64,000 bases of DNA from Pseudomicrostroma phylloplanum. Lineage: Eukaryota > Basidiomycota > Exobasidiomycetes > Microstromatales. The stretch is taken from assembly GCA_039545275.1 (NCBI GenBank), contig BCHS01000003.1, forward strand, positions 972,057 through 1,036,056, read 5' to 3'. A program made the translations under genes and the position numbers. Of this stretch, positions 63,515-64,000 are shown in pieces (the stretch's first letter is position 1; the number at the start of each line of letters is the position of its first letter). The notes under the pieces were generated by a model. It was not told the DNA's origin and ran no database searches. It saw only the letters and a list, made by a program, of their open reading frames with translations.

Positions 63515-64000
63515 AGGAAGAGGAAAAGCCCGTCTCAGGGAACGAGGGGAGGGAGACAGCGCGATGTCCTCTCCCTTGTAGGGAGGGAACGGACACAGAC
63601 ACACTATAGAAGTCTCGACTCCTTCCTCATCGCGACATTCTTCTGGCATCAGTCCAGCATCCCATCCGGTGCAATCAGCATATAGTCAGTCCCCTTCGGA
63701 CTCTCCCCCTCCTCTCTCTTCTGGCTCGTGTTCCCTCTCGTTTCCCCCGCAGCATACAGTCGTCACCTTCTGTCTCTCTTCTCGTTTCTCGTTTCTCGCT
63801 TCTCGTTTCTTCTCGTACCTCCAATGGAAATCAGGTCTTGCATCGCAAATCGCTCCCACTCAGCCGCACTCCTCGTGACCCTTGCATCTAGAGCACTTTG
63901 GTTAGTCGTGGACTGTGTATTGGGATAGGAAAGGATAGGATAGGATATAGTACAAATGCCCGTGCGCTGCTTGCTCGTTGCTCGTTGCTCGCCCCCCCCC
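63515..64000. other. Downstream flank and end of window
   Basis: The 486 bp after the mannosyltransferase stop contain CT-rich runs and repeats such as TCTCGTTTC and GGATA units. The window ends in a run of nine or more C. No gene is supported. Confidence 0.4.

Noticed and set aside
63992..64000. Terminal C-run as a possible telomere or contig-end signal
   Set aside because: A short homopolymer with no TTAGGG-type repeats, and nothing shows that it is a chromosome end.

Overview
This is nuclear DNA of a filamentous or yeast-like fungus. Genes are interrupted by short introns, mostly 72-130 nt, nearly all starting GTGAGT or a close variant and ending YAG. The proteins include typical fungal ones: a KRE2-type mannosyltransferase, a Flr1/Mdr1-type drug transporter, an Rds1-type ferritin-like secreted protein and an Ssh4-type Rsp5 adaptor. 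Codon use, GC-rich coding regions and low intron number suggest a basidiomycete, perhaps Ustilaginomycotina. That placement is inference. I see no prophage, CRISPR array, operon, rRNA or tRNA.

Layout. 0-6.3 kb: a secreted carboxylesterase (-) and SRP68 (+) diverge. 6.3-12.4 kb: an unrecognised coiled-coil protein of about 1,985 residues (-). 13.8-20.4 kb: an SPRY/PY-motif membrane protein (+), a nucleoside hydrolase (-) and a four-helix DUF7598-like membrane protein (+). 20.6-26.8 kb: the Prp5 helicase (-), the Fe-S scaffold NFU1 (+) and a five-exon ubiquitin E2 variant (+) recognised only after splicing. 27-37.4 kb: two F-box proteins, a DUF218 protein, a mitochondrial Mtf2-like protein and bleomycin hydrolase. 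37.7-41.7 kb: the accessory part of the window, with a GIY-YIG nuclease-domain gene whose SAP-like N-terminus looks broken and a segment matching the core of U6 snRNA. 41.7-46.4 kb: an MFS transporter and a secreted ferritin-like protein. 46.8-52.6 kb: IMP dehydrogenase, whose large second intron carries a box C/D snoRNA of the snR54/SNORD59 type, then the clamp-loader subunit RFC1. 53-64 kb: a CDCA7-type zinc-finger protein (-), nucleoporin Nup155/Nup170 (+) and an alpha-1,2-mannosyltransferase (+).

Most genes are single-copy housekeeping genes in divergent or convergent pairs, with no functional clustering. Several were rebuilt here by joining exons by eye. The exon borders come from GT/AG positions, reading frame and family conservation, and no transcript data were available. 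The observations most worth checking are the intronic snoRNA, the disrupted GIY-YIG gene, the U6-like segment, the hidden E2-variant gene, and introns of length 3n without stops whose retention would change a protein.
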